Assembly (NCBI GenBank): GCA_035235625.1
Contig: CP141142.1
Location: forward strand, 20,470,995-20,534,994
DNA: 64,000 nucleotides
DNA from: Saururus chinensis
Lineage: Eukaryota > Streptophyta > Magnoliopsida > Piperales > Saururaceae
Direction: 5' to 3'
In this document: piece by piece, positions 1-11,255 of the stretch
Layout of the letters: the number at the start of each line of letters is the position of its first letter
Numbering within the stretch: position 1 is the first letter of the stretch
Notes under the pieces: model-generated
Told to the model about the DNA's origin: nothing
Database searches by the model: none
What the model saw: the letters and a program-made list of their open reading frames with translations, nothing else
Program-made: the position numbers and the translations under genes

Positions 1-528
1 TAGCAACTCTTGAACTTCTTTCAGCTCGCCGTCTGGAACTGCTAAAGCACGTACGTAGGACAGAAGTTGATTTGTGCATGAAGAACTTGTATCTGAGGTG
101 GGTCGGAAACAATAGACAACCATTCAAAGTTGAGATGGATCAATGGTTTGGAAACCTCGCTTTCAATAATGTGGTCATGAGTATTGTGGGAAGGAGATAT
201 TTTGGAACTGGTGCGGGGAATGAAAAGGAAGCAAGAAAGTTTAGGGAAGTCGTCCATAGGTTCATTCAACTGGCTGGGAACGTTTTTGGTATCAGATGCA
301 ATTCCTTGTCTTGAATGGGTGGATATAGGTGGTCATATTAAGGAAATGAAAAAAATAGCCGCGGAATTAGACAGGTTTTTATCAAGCTGGGTTGAAGAAC
401 ACCGACTGAAAACAATACCCACAAGGCTTAATGCAGACCGAGACTTCATTGATGTATTGTTATCCAGCCTCCCGGAGTCACATTTCTCAGATTATGATAC
501 TGATACAGCTATCAAGGCAACTGCAATG
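1..528 (+). pseudogene. CYP82-type cytochrome P450, copy A, exon 1 (3' part, frameshifted)
   Basis: This is the later half of the first exon of a plant CYP82-family P450, a heme monooxygenase normally anchored in the ER membrane. The window opens inside the exon. The frame starting at base 3 reads the segment beginning ATLELLSARRLELLKHVR and runs to about 281, ending in QLAGN. One extra base near 282 (AACGTTTTT against AACTTTTT in copy B at about 45230) shifts the frame. The reading then continues in another frame from FLVSDAIPCLEWVDIGGH to DTAIKATAM. The exon ends at 528 with ATG followed by a GT donor, the usual CYP82 intron position just before the I-helix. Exon 2 lies at 11259-11897. Apart from the frameshift it is very close to copy B. 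Family assignment is firm; the substrate cannot be inferred. Confidence 0.9.
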
Positions 529-689
529 GTAAATTTATTTCTTTTTACTATGTGACTTAAACGTTTGAACTATACTTTATGGATGTTGATAACGCTACTT
601 CACAAAAACTGCAATGGTAATTTTTATTTTTTACTTGGTGACTTAAAGTTTTGAACTATATTTTATGGATGTTGATAACCCTACTTCAC
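520..689 (+). repeat. Tandem duplication across the exon 1 / intron junction of copy A
   Basis: Two imperfect units, 520-603 and 608-689, both begin ACTGCAATGGTAA and both end CTACTTCAC. The unit contains the last codons of exon 1 and the splice donor, so the donor is present twice. Copy B has only one unit and continues directly into the sequence that follows unit 2 in copy A. Confidence 0.85.
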
Positions 690-1513
690 TTTTTGTCGAA
701 CAAAATCATGGTCTAGGTTTTTAAATTTGATTGGACCAAAGTTTTGCTTAGCCAGAGAAAAATTAGTCTCACCTGATAATAGAGAAAGTGGAATAGGAAA
801 TATATTTTCTATACTTCATACCACTGGTATTCATTTATTTGTGAAGTGGATATAAGACTTGTAGCTTGCGCTATAGCGCACTCTATAATTTGAATTCCCA
901 CTTTGCGGATACAATCAAGGAGGTAGGATTAGGGTAAATGGACTAGTAGTGATTAAAGTCTTTAATTATAGGTTTCCTTAGATAATTGTTTAATTAAAGA
1001 TAATTTTGTGATAGAAATAGAATTCCTATTTAGACTAGCTTTTGGCAAAAAGAATTCAAGTAGAATTGCTTATTTATTTTGATTAAGTAAGAACACCCTC
1101 ACACACTTAACTAAGATGTAACGTGGATTTAACCCTGGGACCTCTCCCTTGAGGATTAAAAACACAATTAGCAGCATGACACACCCTGGATCGGCAAGTC
1201 TTGCCCATTATTCATGCTATAATGAATTGAGTTTATCTATTGAGTAGATTAGTGGTAATGTTAGTCTCCTAATCCCGAACCAGATCCTCCCCAGGCAATT
1301 TTTTGTGTAGCATATCTAATATATTCATAGATTACTCTATTTTCTTTTTAGTCCGTTGAGACTATGACTTGACTCCCGTATTGGTGCTGAGTTCAACTTT
1401 TCAGTTTTAGGACATTGTATCAAATTTTGACCCATTACAATTTATGACGTTCATCAATTTCCCTTTATCAAATTTTATATTTTTAAAATGGAATTGAAGA
1501 TATTGTATATGTT

Positions 1514-1715
1514 ATATTTCTTCGTCTTATATTAATAACTATATTTGAATAATAGTAGCTTATATAAAATTGTAAAAATTACATTTTTAAGAAAAAAATA
1601 AACTTATGATACTCTTCTTTAAGTATCTAATCACTTAAATTGAACAAATTAAAACTATTAATGAGGAATAAATTTTTTTACCAAATGGAGCTTTTCATTT
1701 GGGACGGAGAGAGTA
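1514..1715. mobile_element. Stowaway-like (Tc1/Mariner) MITE, copy A
   Basis: An element of about 200 bp bounded by TA. Its right end reads GGGACGGAGAGAGTA, the complement of the common TACTCTCTCCGTCCC terminus. Its left end TATTTCTTCGTCTTATATTA is a decayed match to the same terminus. The same element sits at the orthologous position of copy B (46044-46250), so it predates the duplication. Ends are approximate. Confidence 0.6.
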
Positions 1716-1813
1716 TACAAAATTATCTATTTTAGGCATAATAGTAAATATATTATTTTTAGTGTAAATATAATAACATTTGTACACTTATGAAACAATT
1801 TTTAGCAAAAAAA

Positions 1814-1888
1814 TACTCCCGTTGTATTAATAGCTCTACTTCAGTTTTTTAAAATAAAATAAAGCTATTAATGTAGAATAGAGGGAAT
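1814..1888. mobile_element. Short palindromic MITE, copy A
   Basis: A segment of about 75 bp with near-complete inverted-repeat structure: TACTCCCGTTGTATTAATAG at the left, and AGCTATTAATGTAGAATAGA followed by GGGAATA at the right. It would fold into a hairpin. A longer version of the same element is in copy B at about 46349-46450. Confidence 0.55.
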
Positions 1889-2388
1889 AATTTGAGTTAG
1901 TATCCAATTAGAGAATACGAAGAGTTGTGTCTGACTTGGGGGGTTCTTTTGAGTCAAAATGAAAATTTCAAACTAAGATTTGACACACACTAGTGAAAAT
2001 TTGGTAGATGTAGTTACTCTTTGTTTGGCTCTTTGTGCATGCTCTTAAGTCTTAATCATCTTCTATTTTTGGCATTCACCTTTTATTTAACTGTATTAGA
2101 CAAACTTGATCGTTTTATAGGCAGATTCATGCTAGTTGAATAAAACAATAAAATAGTCAAAGGAAAAATATTATATCTATCTATGGAACGTTTGCTTGGA
2201 AAAATATTATATCTATCTATGGAATGTTTTACATTGTCATGTCAAAGCATGGCTTTTGATTACATCAAATGATTTCATGACCGTAAACATGGTATAACCT
2301 CTGTCAATTACGGAACAAACTGTTATTCATTTGGAAACATTTATTGGACGAGAAAACTTTGTACAAATCAAGCACTTGATTTTAGTGT

Positions 2389-3260
2389 CATTACAACAAA
2401 AATAAGCTTTTGCAATAAATTTATTTGCAACATAAAGGATTTTGTTGCTAATAGTGCGTTTTTACAACAAATTTATTTAACTGTTGCAATAACTCTATGA
2501 TTTTGAAAGTTGTAAACTTTTTTGTAACATATTGTTTATTTTGTCGCTAAAAAGTGGACCTTTTGGGATAACCTTTTTGCCACAAAGACACCTATGTCGC
2601 TTATAGTGATTTTTTGCAATGATTGTTGATATTTGTCGCAACAGAGCTTATGTGCTCGTAGAGTGATAGTTCTTTTTGCGACAAAACAAATGTGATGTTG
2701 CAAATAATTATATCTTTTGCCACAAAACGTTGTGTTTGTTGCAAAAATAATTTACTTTTTACAACAAATCATTGTACGTTGCAACAAATTAAATGTTTTT
2801 GCAACATAATATGTTGGTTGTTGCAATAGATTTTAATATCAATTTATATAAATATTTTTAAATCAAAATTCTGGAATTCATTTGCAACAACATAGATTAA
2901 TCGTGGCAAAAAGTATATACATTTATATTTTATGATAATAATCAAATTTATTGAAAGGGTATTAGCAACAAATAAATTGTGGTGTGGCAAAAAGTTCTTA
3001 ATCAAAGATATTTAGTGACAAAATAGTAAATTGTGGCAAATTATTTTTTGTAAAGTAATGTGATAAAGAAAAAATAATAATTTTAAAAAATTGAAATGAG
3101 CTTCAAAATATTATAAATACTATAATATTTGTAACACATTGTTCAAAAAGTGTCAAAAAAGTGCTATTTGCGACAATTGTAAGCTGTGGTAAAAGAGTCA
3201 CTATTTGTAACATTTGTAAGCTGTGGCAAAAAATATATACATTTATATAATTTTTTGAAA
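2389..3260. repeat. 5' subterminal repeat block of CACTA 1
   Basis: Many copies of short motifs built on TTGCAACAAA, TTTTGTTGC and TTGTGGCAAAA occur in both orientations across this block. In CACTA elements such subterminal arrays are the binding sites of the transposase; that role is inferred here from family knowledge. Confidence 0.8.
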
Positions 3261-4860
3261 AAATAAAATTATTTGTAAGTGAATTTGGTGTTACCCATTT
3301 ATCAAATATGCCAAAGTTTTACCCAGTTCAACATGATTTTGTGGCCAGTTGTACAGGAAAAATCAAACCCGATCATCAATCAGGTTAGTATAAGTAAAAG
3401 TCAATTTTTAAAAAACACTATCAAGGTTTGAATTTGATGAACACCATTTAGAAAACTTGCTATTATTAAATGCGAACATGACCTGACCCTTTTACAATAT
3501 AAATTTTTATTTATTAGTTAACTTTTTAAATAAACACATAAATTATAAATAATATTATAAAATCAAAAGGAATAATATATATTAAAAATATAATATTTAT
3601 AAATTTAGCAAATTTAGAGTGAGTCAAAGTAACATGAAACCTAAACTCTATCGAAATAAATTGTAAACATAAATATGACCCATTTTGGTTGATCAGGTCA
3701 AGTTTGGATTGTTATATATATATATATATATAACATAAGTGGCATCCTTGAGCTTGAGTAAAGTGTTAATCCATTTAGACAATGCACTATTATTAAACTC
3801 ATGCATAATTATATTCATTTGAAATTTAAAACTTTATTTTGAGTTTTTACAAAAAATATAAGTGTTAAAAATAATTTTAAATTTTAAATAGGTATTTGGT
3901 CCATATTAAAATAGCAAAAAATTCAAGAAAAAGTTTGCTCCATTTTAATAGCTTCATTATATTAATTTTAAGTGAATAGATACTTAAAGAAGAGTGTCAT
4001 AATTAAGGGTGCTAATGAGCAAAGTCAAACTGATCAGTTTTGGGCATTTTTTACAAACTTTATTTCTCAAAAATCAGCTCAAGCTCAATATAACGCTTAC
4101 ACTCTCGGCTTGGGCTCAATTTGCTAAGGAACTTGAAACTCAACCATATAAATTGTATAGACCCACTTGTATTGATCTTATATAATTTTTTAAAATTATT
4201 TTTAATATAATAAGAACATTGTCATCTTTGAAATTTAAAGAGGTTGAGTTGAAATAGTATTTAAGAAAAAAATTGAAATTTTTTTTAAAATAATTTTAAA
4301 ATAAAAAATAAAAATTTATTGGTGTATCAATACGTATCGTCCACATCGATATGATACGGCCGATATGGTCGATGAGTATTGAAAAATCATGTGGGGGGCA
4401 TATCACCTCTCATATCATATTGGTATCGACCCGACAAGCATGAGCTTAGGCTCATAGAAATTTTTTCCAAATAATTATTTTAATTTCAAAGGATATATTT
4501 ATATCAGATTTTTTAAAATATTTTTTATAATATCATATTAAAATGGATAGGGATAGCTAGAGTTGAGCATATTACATACCATGGGTTAAAAAATGTGAAT
4601 CGACTTGCTAATTTGGCTTATGTTTAGTGGGATGGGCATCGACCGATGCTTTTATAAAAAAATAATCAGTGCACACACTTAAGCAGCTATTTTCCTCTCC
4701 CCCAATCTCACAGGCTTAGTATAGGCTAAAACTTATTGCACGTTGTAGATAGCAAAACCCTGACCGACCCATTATTTTGGTTCCATACTTAACATGCACA
4801 AATTAATATTAAAAGAAAAGACACGACAAAATATTAACAAGAAAAAAGTTTTTAAGAATC
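3261..4860. other. AT-rich CACTA 1 interior without recognised genes
   Basis: AT-rich sequence with no coding potential that I can support. It contains a (TA)10 run at 3713-3732. A stretch at about 3940-4010 resembles the reverse complement of the Stowaway-like MITE interior at 1590-1660. At 4325-4435 there is a segment rich in GATACG/CGATATG motifs that looks like a dispersed repeat. Confidence 0.5.
3713..3732. repeat. (TA)10 microsatellite
   Basis: Twenty bases of pure TA repeat inside CACTA 1. Confidence 0.9.
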
Positions 4861-7800
4861 AAGCCCTGCTTCCCTTTATTGCCAATCGTCCACTCCACCC
4901 ACTGGTATCTAGGAGGATCTTTAATGAACCCTCACATCCGCGTACCTTCCTATGCTCCTAAACTGTTCTTCAGCCGGAGTAAAGTCCTGTTTGCCATCAT
5001 CGGCACACTTTCCTCTGCTATAAAACTATTCTTTAATGAACCCAATATATAAAAATTATTATTATAACCATAATAAGGTTTTCTTTTCAATGGGGCAAGA
5101 GGGTGGAGCCCCCCTTTGGCCCCCTCGTAATTTTTTCCAAGCTCCGCCTACACAATCTAGATTTCACTTCTCCCGCCCCAACTCTCCCGCGTATTCCCGC
5201 ACGTCTCTCTGCGCGCTACTTCTCCGGAGATTGTGGATTGTTAGCCTTGTGCCAATCAAATCCCTAAATCACCAATCTCCTTCACCCAATTCTATTCGGA
5301 ATCCAGTTCACAAAGCTCCATATCTTCTTCACCTAGGAGAATCGACTTGGGTACAGATATACCACCAGATTTCTTCGCCCAAATCCCCTGCTTGATTTCG
5401 CCTCCGACCTCTGCATCGCCTTAATTCCCAAGCAGCCTTCTTCTTCTGATCGACCCCGCTGCATCACGTTCTTCCAAATTCCTGGTCTCGCCTTCAGCCA
5501 TCTTCCGATGTCCGCTGTGTCACCTTTGTTCAGATCCTCTGCTTGACCTCCGCTGGATCACAATTGATTAAATTTTGAAGCAATTCTGTAAGTGCTTTAT
5601 CTGTTATCATTTTTCCTGTTGGGATTTATATTGGTTATGCTTTGTTATAGGAATGATTCTAGCTATGCTTTACCTCATGCTTTTCCGTCATTGAGATGCA
5701 TCTCATTTTGGGTAGTTGTTCTTCATTTTCATTCATGTATGCTTTCTTCATTCTGCTTGGTTTGGCTGGCACATATTTAATTTTTGGGCGATGTTGGGAT
5801 TCAGTTGCTGTGATGCTATATTTTTTGGGACTCACAATTGTAGTTAGGTTAACAGCTCAAAATCATCAACACAAATCTTGTGTCTTTTTAGTCGCATAAA
5901 TTCTGTTTCCTTCCATTCTAAATCCTTGATTAAATTTATATGCTCCTCCATTGATACATCTGACGAAGCTAATTTTCTCCCCAGCACCCACCGCTTGGAA
6001 CAAAAAATATAATATTTTATACAGAGTAGCAAAATTAGGCAAGGTGAAACTTAAAACAATTCAATACAAACAAATTTATATATATTAAATGGTAAGAATA
6101 TATTTTCTTTGTATTATAGAAGAAAATCAGGACATTTTATAATTTAACATTTCTAAGAAAAAAATATTTTACTTCCCATGCCAATCTGCTAACTCTTCCC
6201 ATGCCAATCTGCTAACTATGATCATTCTTTTTTTTAATGGACTACGACCATTCTAAAACCAAAGGTAACTAGCTTTTCCCATTTACTGCAAGACAAAAAT
6301 TACATTTGAAATTGAACTTCACAGCTTAGATAAAACACGTACATTGAAACTGAATGCTACCTTTTATTTAAATTGATTTTAATTAAATTAACCTTTTGAA
6401 CTGAGGAATCTTATATTATACAAAACAGATGGAATTGTCAAATAGTACCTTTTTCAGTGAAGAGACAGAGACAGCAGTCATATGTGCTCTACTTCTTGTA
6501 TTGAAGAGTCTGATTTCAAATATATAGATTAATTTTCTCATCTTCTTCTCATTTCAAAATATCTATTTACTATTTGCTATAGCAAGTAATGAAAGTCTTA
6601 AATGGATTACGACAGTGGTTTTTCTGTTTACATCTGGAAAGTATTGCCCATGTTTAGTATACTATGTGGCTAAATATGCCCATGTTTTTGTTGCAAAATG
6701 GTTTTCCTGCCAGAGTTCTCATTTCTTATAAAACTAACCTGATTTGATCAATAGTTCATGCTTTATTTATTGTGATATGGTTAAGTAAACAGTTCAGAAG
6801 CTTTTGTCTTGATATTTAGCATCTGTCACGTAAATAGTTTCTATATTTCATAAAGTAAATGCTTATCAACATCTATCCTAACATCTATGTGGCAGCAATT
6901 GGAATTTCTCTACCATTTTATTCATAGTTTCTATGTGGTTTTAAATTCAAGATGCAACATTTTTCTGGTTGAGGCATAGTTTTCTACTGTTATTCATGTA
7001 AATCACTGCTGCACACTTCTTTTCCATCTTATTTAGTCGATGCTGAGGTAGTTATGGTTGCTTGTTAACTACTTGAATAGGCAATGAACTTTGTTTGGGA
7101 GTGCTTAAATAGTAGATTTTCTGAAACTTTCCTTCGTTAAAAAAACCTACAACTCTCATTATGCAATCATTTTCTCTCATTATTTAGCCATCCCATTACT
7201 TGTTTCACGTTTTTCATTATTTTGCCTATGTCTTTTACTAGTAGTCTGAAATATTTCCTTTGTTTACTATATATTTTCTTGAATGCACAACCATTCTTTT
7301 CACATTGATCTGACGGACTGATTCTCAGAGTTTGCCATTGAGTGGTGCTTTAGGGAATGAGAACACGTCTCTTAATGGTGTCTCCTGTGGTTTATATATT
7401 TAAGTAATATCTTTGTTCTCTGTGCGTCTTGTTTCTTTATCTTCCTTTTCTTTTCTTGACAATAGACAGTCTTGTGTCCGATCTTCTTCAACCCCTCTAC
7501 TTGTTGAATCTCCTCTCTTTATTTTTTTATTTAAATTCCCCTTGCAGTGTATCTCTATATACCTTATAAAAATGTTGGTTGAAATTTCATGTATATTTTT
7601 TGTTAATGGGTGTAAAAAACTTCATCATCATAATGGTCAGCACCTTATCACTTGTGCTTTATCAAGGGGTTATGATTTGTTCTAGGACTAAGGTGGAATT
7701 AAGTTGATCTGTATGGGATTCATTTTTTCCTTAAGTTGAATGCCCTTGGTTGGACTTCTTAATGCTGCAAGGTTAAATCACAATTTCTTTGGTTGTGCCT

Positions 7801-9206
7801 GGTTCTCTACAGTGAACTGTCACATTGCTATTCATTCCCATTTCTGACTACTGGGTGAACATAATGTGGTGTATGAATCTGATCGCAATAACATATGTTA
7901 TCACACTAGTTTAGATCACTTTTGTACTTGGGTTTCTATGTGCCGAACTTTTCTCAGTTTTTTTGGCTAATTTATCCAAATCCCCACCAAACCTAATCCC
8001 ATTTTTGACCTTGTGACAGAGATATCGATTTGTAAAGAGATGTCAAAGTGTTGGAAACATCTCATTACTTTTTAAGATTTCTTACTCTCCGAAAAGATCT
8101 GGGCACTTCTTCCATGGTGGAAGATATACGCCTTTGAATCTGCAATTGCTTTTGTTGTGAGTTATTTATACAGTTAGAAGCTTTATATGAAATGGTTTTA
8201 CATAACTTGGCATTGTAGAATTGACTGTACAGTAGTGTTTTTTTTTCCAAAGTTTTGCTGTATGAGTTATTTGTCATCATATTGTTCTGGCGTGCTTTCT
8301 GTCTAATCTATGCATCATATGCCGCATCCTTTTTTATTGATTGTCATGGGATCCTAGTTAAGTAGATTCTTATTTTTGGAACATTTTTTGTCTAAATATA
8401 TTGTGTTTCTTTTTCTGTTTGTCCCTCAGAGCAACTATTCAGTCTAAACTCCCTGATCTGACGTATTAATTTCTCTGATTGGCATATCAATTGCAGATTC
8501 TTAGAGAATAGCGTGCTCACCTGTATGGTTTCTTATTTGGCGGATTGATTGCTGTTCATGCTTCATGCAGAGTGTTGTTTTACATCTGACATTGAATCAA
8601 TAGTCTGTTATGGCCAGTTTTTCGTGGTACATATAAACCAAACTACATATCCGTTATTGGAAATAGCTGGGAGCATTGGGATTGAGAACCTCAATCTGTT
8701 TACTATGCACATCTCATTGTTGTTTGATTGGGTGGGCATTTATGTAGGTTTACTAGTTATTTATAGACGTGAAAGTCATGTATAAAAAATAATCACTTCT
8801 TATCAGTTTTTTCTTTACTGATTTCAGGTAAATATCCCATATCCTTTATAAAATTATCACTCTAAAACAGTCATCTAAGTACTAACTCTGGGCACTTTTG
8901 GTTTTCATTTCAGAAATGTTTTTCAAACAAGTACATTTTTGAAGATATATGTTATTTTAATTCTGACGTAATTGGAGTTGGACTACCAGTTTTCATATTC
9001 GTTGACATGTCATAATGTGTCCTCAGAGGAACCCAAGCTCGTATTAAGGGTGTATTTTTGCTTTCCATTTTATTTAATCTCTGAGTTTGCTTGTCGATAG
9101 TCAGATTTTATATTCTTCACATTCTTCAACTCTGAGGCTCTTCTTTCCTGCTCTAATTATGCTTGTTCAAGTATTAAATCCTTTGTTTTTCATGTTTTGC
9201 ATTTAG
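4861..9206 (+). other. Gene-like leader and intron-like sequence captured by CACTA 1
   Basis: From about 4860 to 5590 the sequence changes to C-rich, pyrimidine-rich DNA resembling a promoter and 5' leader, then a candidate GT donor at about 5588 (TTCTGTAAGTGC). About 3.6 kb of T-rich, intron-like sequence follows, running directly into the acceptor of the ABCE exon at 9207. A short open frame (5036-5395) has no recognisable domain. My reading is that this is captured host gene sequence, perhaps the 5' part of one of the two recognised donors. I could not align it to ABCE or SDH1 protein, so the source is open. Confidence 0.4.
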
Positions 9207-9769
9207 GTTGCAGAGACTCCTCAAGAAAGTGCAGAGGAGGTTCAAACTTATGCTCAATATCGATATCCTACCATGAGTAAAACTCGGGGTAACTTCAAGC
9301 TGAAAGCTATTGAGGGAGAATTTACAAATTCTCAAATTAGTGTGATGCTGGGAGAGAATGGGACAGGGAAGACAACTTGTATCAGGATGCTGGTAAAATT
9401 TCTGACAGTGGTGATATTCTAATAGAAGGATTTTAAGATATTTTTTGCATGATGCAGTGCTAGAATGTTAAGAGTTTGTGTTTAACTTGTCCTGGAAGCT
9501 AGGGGTAATTTTATTTGTTAGTTCGGTTAGACAAATAAGAATAAACCATGAATTTACTAACTATTTACACAGGAAAAAAGAGAAAGTAAAATAAAGGTGT
9601 AAGTTGATGATATGCAATATAAGTTTTGAATCCTCTTCTTTTCTAATATTTATGGAAACTTTATTTTCAGTTTTTTAAATGCATATAATGCTAGGGGATT
9701 GCCTGTATTTTTATTCATTTTCTTAGATTACTAATATTATGTCATTTTGAACAGGCTAGATTATTGAAG
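9207..9769 (+). pseudogene. ABCE (RLI/ABCE1-type) gene fragment inside CACTA 1
   Basis: ABCE proteins are soluble twin-ATPase iron-sulfur proteins that split ribosomes after termination. An exon at 9207-9392 has no stop over 62 codons. It reads [20 protein letters not shown], then [11 protein letters not shown], then [20 protein letters not shown] and TTCIRML. This is the start of the second nucleotide-binding domain with its Walker A motif GENGTGKTT. It is bounded by TTTAG at the 5' side and GTAAAA at the 3' side. About 360 bp later an ACAG acceptor (9751-9754) precedes a start of the next exon reading A-R-L-L-K, matching the family AGLLKP, after which similarity stops near 9769. Introns are retained, so capture was from genomic DNA. 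Only this small part of the roughly 600-residue protein is present, so it is not a working gene. Confidence 0.9.
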
Positions 9770-10249
9770 TTGTCTTCTTGTCCATCATTAGGTGTGTACC
9801 TCATTTAAAAAATTTCTCTGAAACCTAAGTAATGGTAATGGTAAATTTTAATTTTATACGTATATTATTCTTGGAAAATGATGTGATCCGTTTGCATGTA
9901 GTGATATTAAAACAGCTGACCAATTAGAAATGTTGAGAATTAACCAGTCTATTGCCTTTAATTTGCAAGTCTTATAGGTGTCTAAGTCCTGGAATTGTTC
10001 AATTTTTCTACTGACATCTAAGGTCAAGGAGACCAGCATCCTTACCCTCATGCTAGTACCTTATTGAAGAATTGCTTTAAACATGAAAAATCATACAGCT
10101 ATAGTTGCATGTAACTTTTTCCTTGAGTTGAATAGAACTGTAGACAGTATCGTCCTTGTGAGGTATTGAGTCATGTCTGGGTCTATTCCACTTCTTCTGC
10201 TCTGTACCTGATTTGTAAATTTTTAATTTTTCCTATTTCTTCTACACAG

Positions 10250-10400
10250 GATCTTGGGGTAAAGGTCGTATTCTTGGAAACAGTGAAGGTGAAAGATTTA
10301 TGGATATGCTTCTACCGCTAAGGATCTTGTATCTAGAGATGTTGTTTTAAGATCAAGGACCATGGAAATTCATGAAGTTTGTGGAAGAAATCAGCTAGAC
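10250..10400 (+). pseudogene. Succinate dehydrogenase flavoprotein (SDH1) exon fragment inside CACTA 1
   Basis: SDH1 is the FAD-binding subunit of mitochondrial complex II. After a CTACACAG acceptor, the frame reads SWGKGRILGNSEGERFMD. After a small frame-disrupting change of a few bases it continues ASTAKDLVSRDVVLRSRTME and IHEVCG. Family members have SRGEGGILRNSEGERFM, then a short stretch ending APTAKDLASRDVVSRS and TMEIREGRG. The match is to one internal exon in the FAD domain. The frame break and the loss of similarity after about 10390 show a decayed fragment. It lies about 480 bp downstream of the ABCE piece in the same orientation, between it and the 3' subterminal repeats. Confidence 0.85.
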
Positions 10401-10499
10401 AATGAGCTATCTTGAGATCTATTTTTGACAACTTACTGAATAGAATATTAAACAAAGATAGAGTGACCCATGACACACCTAGCTATTTTAGGATTTATT

Positions 10500-11255
10500 T
10501 TTGTCACTAAATTTGTTTGTCCCATGTATACACTTTTGAGATAAAATTATTTGTTGCAATTACATGGTACATTTTATTAGAATCATATATTGTAACAAAA
10601 GTTGTTTATAATTAATATATTTTACCCTTTTCGGATGATTAATTTTTGTCGCAATACCACTTGTATAATTTTATAAGGTTTTTGCAACAAATTTGTTTTG
10701 TCATAAATACAAATTTATATGTTTTTTGTTGCAAAAACAAATTTATATTATTTTTTAATATTCATTTTTGCAACAAAATAATTTGATTTAGCAATTAATC
10801 GATTTGTTGCAAATATATATCATTTGAGACGAACCAATATTGTGGCAAAAAAATTATTTAAATATTTCTTTATAAAATTAATTTCATTTGCAACAAAACT
10901 TTATTGTTGCAAAAATAAAATAATTATTAAAAAAAATATATATTTTTATTTGCGACAAACAAATATTGTTGCAAAAAAATATCAAAATTATTTTTTTTCC
11001 AGTGCGTACATTATACTTTTTGCAACATATTAATAGTTTTTGCAACTTATTATCTAGTTTTTTGCAACAACAAATATTGTTGCAAAAGGGTTATATTTGC
11101 AACAAATAAAGTTTTGCGGCAAATTACTTTTTGACACACGCTTTTTGCAACAATTGTGCAACAAAAATTTTTTTGTTGCTAAAACACTATTGCAACAAAA
11201 AAGTACCTTCTTGCAACAAATTTATATGTTGCAAAAAACTATTTTTGTTGTAGTG
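10500..11255. repeat. 3' subterminal repeat block of CACTA 1
   Basis: Dense TTGCAACAAA / TTTGTTGCAAA repeats in both orientations, mirroring the 5' block and running to the terminal repeat. A GTAG sits at the very end of the element, immediately upstream of P450 exon 2. Confidence 0.8.

Larger units (their letters stand above)
529..2388 (+). other. P450 copy A intron, part upstream of the CACTA insertion
   Basis: This AT-rich intron sequence is collinear with 45476-46895 of copy B. Relative to B it has the extra duplicated unit at 608-689 and an extra segment of about 285 bp (roughly 722-1004). That segment is either deleted from B, whose junction CTAGGTTTTGTGATAG has T-run microhomology, or inserted in A. 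Two Stowaway-like MITEs lie in it at 1514-1715 and 1814-1888. A perfect 14-bp palindrome TGCGCTATAGCGCA sits at 867-880. No coding sequence is visible. Confidence 0.75.
2389..11255. mobile_element. CACTA transposon 1, carrying host gene fragments (Pack-CACTA)
   Basis: The left end is CATTACAACAAAAATA (2389-2404). The right end is TATTTTTGTTGTAGTG (11240-11255), whose complement is CACTACAACAAAAATA, so the terminal inverted repeats match at 15 of 16 bases. The 3-bp sequence TGT precedes (2386-2388) and follows (11256-11258) the element, as expected for CACTA target duplications. Length is 8867 bp. Both flanks carry dense TTTGCAACAAA-type subterminal repeats. No transposase is visible. The interior instead holds gene-like sequence, including fragments of ABCE (9207-9769) and SDH1 (10250-10400). 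It lies in the P450 copy A intron and is absent from copy B, which however has a deletion spanning this point. Confidence 0.92.

Noticed and set aside
5036..5395. Possible 119-residue gene within CACTA 1
   Set aside because: No recognisable domain; the composition fits a captured 5' leader better than a protein.
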